Origin: a bacterium UBP11_UBA4055
GTDB lineage: Bacteria; UBA4055
DNA length: 64,000 nucleotides
NCBI GenBank assembly: GCA_002382735.1
Contig: DFZN01000071.1
Coordinates: 62,001 to 126,000, forward strand
Reading direction: 5' to 3'
The notes below the pieces were generated by a model. That model ran no database searches and was not told the DNA's origin. It was given only the letters and a program-made list of their open reading frames with translations. This document shows positions 61,999 to 64,000 of this stretch, in pieces (position 1 is the first letter of the stretch; every line of letters begins with the position of its first letter). The translations under genes and the position numbers were made by a program.

Positions 61999-64000
61999 TC
62001 AGCTGTAATCCAGAAATTTGACTTTATCGCCGAATTTATTGTTCATGAAGTCCCTGAGTTCTTTATTGCGGGAGAGGAAAGGATCTTCAGAAAGGAGTTT
62101 AAAAGCGTCATCCCGCGCCATGAGGAGCAGGTCTCTGTCGTAAATGAGGTGCGCGAGCTTGAGATCCGGCATGCCGCTCTGCTTTTCGCCGAAGAATTCG
62201 CCGGGGCCGCGGAGCTCGAAATCAGCTTCGCTGATCTTGAAACCGTCCGTCGTCGTCTCCATCACCTTCACACGGTTTTTCGTGTCCTCATTATCCGTTT
62301 CGCCAAGGTGAAGGATACAGAACGACTGTTGCGAACCGCGGCCGACCCGCCCCCTGAGCTGATGGAGTTGTGACAGCCCGAACCGCTCGGAGTGCATGAT
62401 GAGCATTACGGTGGCATTCGGATTGTCCACTCCGACCTCGATAACGGTTGTGCTGACGATGAGCTTGATATCGCCGGCCTTGAAGCGGTTCATTATATCA
62501 TCCTTCTCGGCACTCTTGATCTTGCCGTGAAGGAGCGCGATCTCCATATCTTTGAACAGGCCGTCTTTAAGTTCTTCGTAACCGTCCGCCGCCGCTTTCA
62601 GGTCGGACTTACCCGTTTTCTCGATCAGCGGATAAACAATATATGCCTGCCTTCCTTTTTCGAGCTCGGTCTTGATGAAGCCGAGAACTTTAGCAAGCTC
62701 GCTGTCTGTCCTGACGGCGGTTCTGACGGGCTTTCGTCCGCGGGGGAGAGAATCTATTATTGAAATGTCAAGGTCGCCGTAAAGCGACAAAGAAAGCGTT
62801 CTTGGGATCGGGGTCGCGGACATCACGAGGATGTTCGGCGCGGAGTCGGATTTTTTCACCAGCTCGCCTCTCTGGAGTACCCCGAAGCGGTGCTGCTCGT
62901 CAATGATGACCAGTCCGAGATCTTTAAATTCGACCCCTTCCTGGATCATGGCGTGCGTTCCTATTACTATGCTGCTCCGGCCTTCGGCTACGGAAGAGAG
63001 CCTTTCGTCGCGCACGGATTTTTTCATTCCGCCTGTCAGGAGCGTTATGCCGATATCGAGTCCTTCGCACATAGAGGAGAACACCTTGTAGTGCTGCTCG
63101 GCCAGTATCTCTGTGGGCGCCATGACGGCGGACTGGAAGCCGTTCCCGGTCATCATCACCATGGACAACAGCGCGACGACGGTCTTACCGCTGCCCACAT
63201 CGCCCTGGAGCATCCTGTTCATGACCTTATCGCTCTTAAGGTCGTTATATATTTCTCTGACCACTTTTTTCTGAGCGCCGGTAAGGTCGAAGGGCAGATT
63301 GTCATAAACCTGTTTAAGAAGCTCGCCTGAGCCATTTATCCTGTATTTCTTGGGCAGCGCTTTAACATTCATCCTCCGCCTGCACATCACAAGCTGGAGG
63401 TGAAAAAATTCCTCATATTTCAGCCTCTGAAGCGCAAGTTTTCTCGTGCTGTCGGCTGTCGGCCTGTGAATGTCGTTTAAACTCATTTCGATGTCGGGAA
63501 AATTCCTGATCTGCCTTATGGAAAAGGGGAGAGTGTCGGTCATTTCCTTACCGAACGAGTCAAGCGCGTTACCTATGATCTTTCTGAAAGTCCTGCTGTC
63601 GATGTTCTTTGAAACAAGCCCGGCATTAAGAGGGTAGAGGGGTATTATCCTGCCTGTATTGCGGAGGTTCTCTTCTTTATCCATTCTCTCGACTACGGGA
63701 TGGTCGATCTGCCAGCCGCGGAAGTATTTGGGGGTGCCTGAAAGGATGTAGTCTTCGCCTTCGACGAGTATTTTCGAGATGTATTCGCCGCCCTGGAACC
63801 ACACGCAGGTGATCATTCCCGTTCCATCCGAAAATGCCGCATTGAGTCTTGACTGACCGTTCTTTGCAGGAAAAGCCTTAGTCTTGATAAGCTGAGCGGA
63901 AAATGTCATCTCCTTTGCACCCATCAGAATGTCCGATATATTGTTGATCGTTTTTCTGTCAAGCCATCTGCGGGGAAAATAATAGAGCAGGTCTTCGACC
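61999..64000 (-). CDS. recG: ATP-dependent DNA helicase RecG (5' end beyond the window)
   Basis: The open frame runs off the right edge; 667 residues are visible. The first visible residues, VEDLLYYFPRRWLDRKTI, are the conserved RecG wedge-domain start, so an ATG at 63924 is internal and not the true start. The helicase part has Walker A RMLQGDVGSGKTVVALLSMV, DEQHRFG (a DExH-box variant), VMSATPIPRTLSL, STTVIEVGVDNPNA and the RecG C-terminal signature LRGRVGRG. RecG remodels stalled replication forks and Holliday junctions. The gene is GC-richer than its neighbours. It converges with the TonB receptor operon. Confidence 0.95.
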   Translation of the reverse strand, partial: VEDLLYYFPRRWLDRKTINNISDILMGAKEMTFSAQLIKTKAFPAKNGQSRLNAAFSDGTGMITCVWFQGGEYISKILVEGEDYILSGTPKYFRGWQIDHPVVERMDKEENLRNTGRIIPLYPLNAGLVSKNIDSRTFRKIIGNALDSFGKEMTDTLPFSIRQIRNFPDIEMSLNDIHRPTADSTRKLALQRLKYEEFFHLQLVMCRRRMNVKALPKKYRINGSGELLKQVYDNLPFDLTGAQKKVVREIYNDLKSDKVMNRMLQGDVGSGKTVVALLSMVMMTGNGFQSAVMAPTEILAEQHYKVFSSMCEGLDIGITLLTGGMKKSVRDERLSSVAEGRSSIVIGTHAMIQEGVEFKDLGLVIIDEQHRFGVLQRGELVKKSDSAPNILVMSATPIPRTLSLSLYGDLDISIIDSLPRGRKPVRTAVRTDSELAKVLGFIKTELEKGRQAYIVYPLIEKTGKSDLKAAADGYEELKDGLFKDMEIALLHGKIKSAEKDDIMNRFKAGDIKLIVSTTVIEVGVDNPNATVMLIMHSERFGLSQLHQLRGRVGRGSQQSFCILHLGETDNEDTKNRVKVMETTTDGFKISEADFELRGPGEFFGEKQSGMPDLKLAHLIYDRDLLLMARDDAFKLLSEDPFLSRNKELRDFMNNKFGDKVKFLDYS

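Noticed and set aside
62149..63330. Several plus-strand ORFs opposite recG
   Set aside because: Shadows of the strongly biased recG codons; none has a plausible start site or protein pattern.
1..64000. CRISPR arrays, tRNA and rRNA genes, insertion sequences, phage genes
   Set aside because: No regular spacer-repeat array, no cloverleaf-like sequence, no rRNA stretches and no transposase or phage gene was seen. The 11-bp Pho repeats are contiguous regulatory units and not CRISPR repeats.

Overview
The window looks like chromosomal DNA of a Gram-negative bacterium of the FCB type. It encodes outer-membrane proteins (a TonB-dependent receptor with a carboxypeptidase-like N-terminal domain, a D15/BamA-like barrel fused to a protease and propeller, and a porin remnant), many PAS histidine kinases, and secreted proteins with an Fn3-like tail ending in KKFYY. 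The style recalls uncultured lineages such as Delongbacteria or Cloacimonadota. That is an inference from protein style; there is no rRNA or tRNA in the window to confirm it.

Layout. 1-4.5 kb: housekeeping genes (FAD-dependent oxidoreductase, HutD-like protein, adenosylhomocysteinase, DUF58 protein). 4.5-8.2 kb: a small accessory patch with a broken zeta-toxin-like gene beside its intact 59-residue partner, a YefM/YoeB pair, a methyltransferase, a HEPN/nucleotidyltransferase pair and two truncated gene remnants. 8.4-17.9 kb: two PAP2 phosphatases, an AsmA-like protein, a large radical SAM protein, ribulose-phosphate epimerase and a 1016-residue protease/propeller/outer-membrane fusion. 18-35 kb: a signalling island of PAS sensors, histidine kinases and single-domain response regulators in two convergent operons, with no DNA-binding output domain. 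It includes a kinase-like protein without its histidine, a receiver without its aspartate and a 631-residue cytoplasmic repeat protein. 35-39.2 kb: an FMN/iron-sulfur membrane protein, then a TPR protein followed by a 53-residue exported peptide and two small unknown genes. 39.3-43.7 kb: pstSCAB-phoU. 43.9-46.4 kb: HepT/MntA, a WYL regulator and VapBC. 46.4-48.9 kb: phoR and phoB. 49-54 kb: an operon for a START-like protein, a PHP-glycosyltransferase fusion and a GH13 glucosidase. 54-62 kb: a broken porin gene, a secreted PHP/PKD protein, a TonB-dependent receptor and a secreted partner. The window ends inside recG.

The most informative regulatory signal is a phosphate-starvation regulon that can be read directly from the DNA. 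Six promoters (pstS, phoB, the START/glycosyltransferase/GH13 operon, the porin remnant, the secreted PHP protein and the TonB receptor operon) carry 4-8 direct repeats with an exact 11-bp period and a core near CTAAC or TTAAC. In each case exactly 6 bp separates the last repeat from a -10-like hexamer, which is GATATT or TATATT in four of the six. This links the carbohydrate and outer-membrane genes to PhoB.

The most speculative candidate system is the TPR protein plus exported peptide module at 36.4-39.2 kb. Its gene order resembles the peptide quorum-sensing cassettes of Firmicutes. It has its own strong promoter, an operator-like palindrome and a terminator hairpin.
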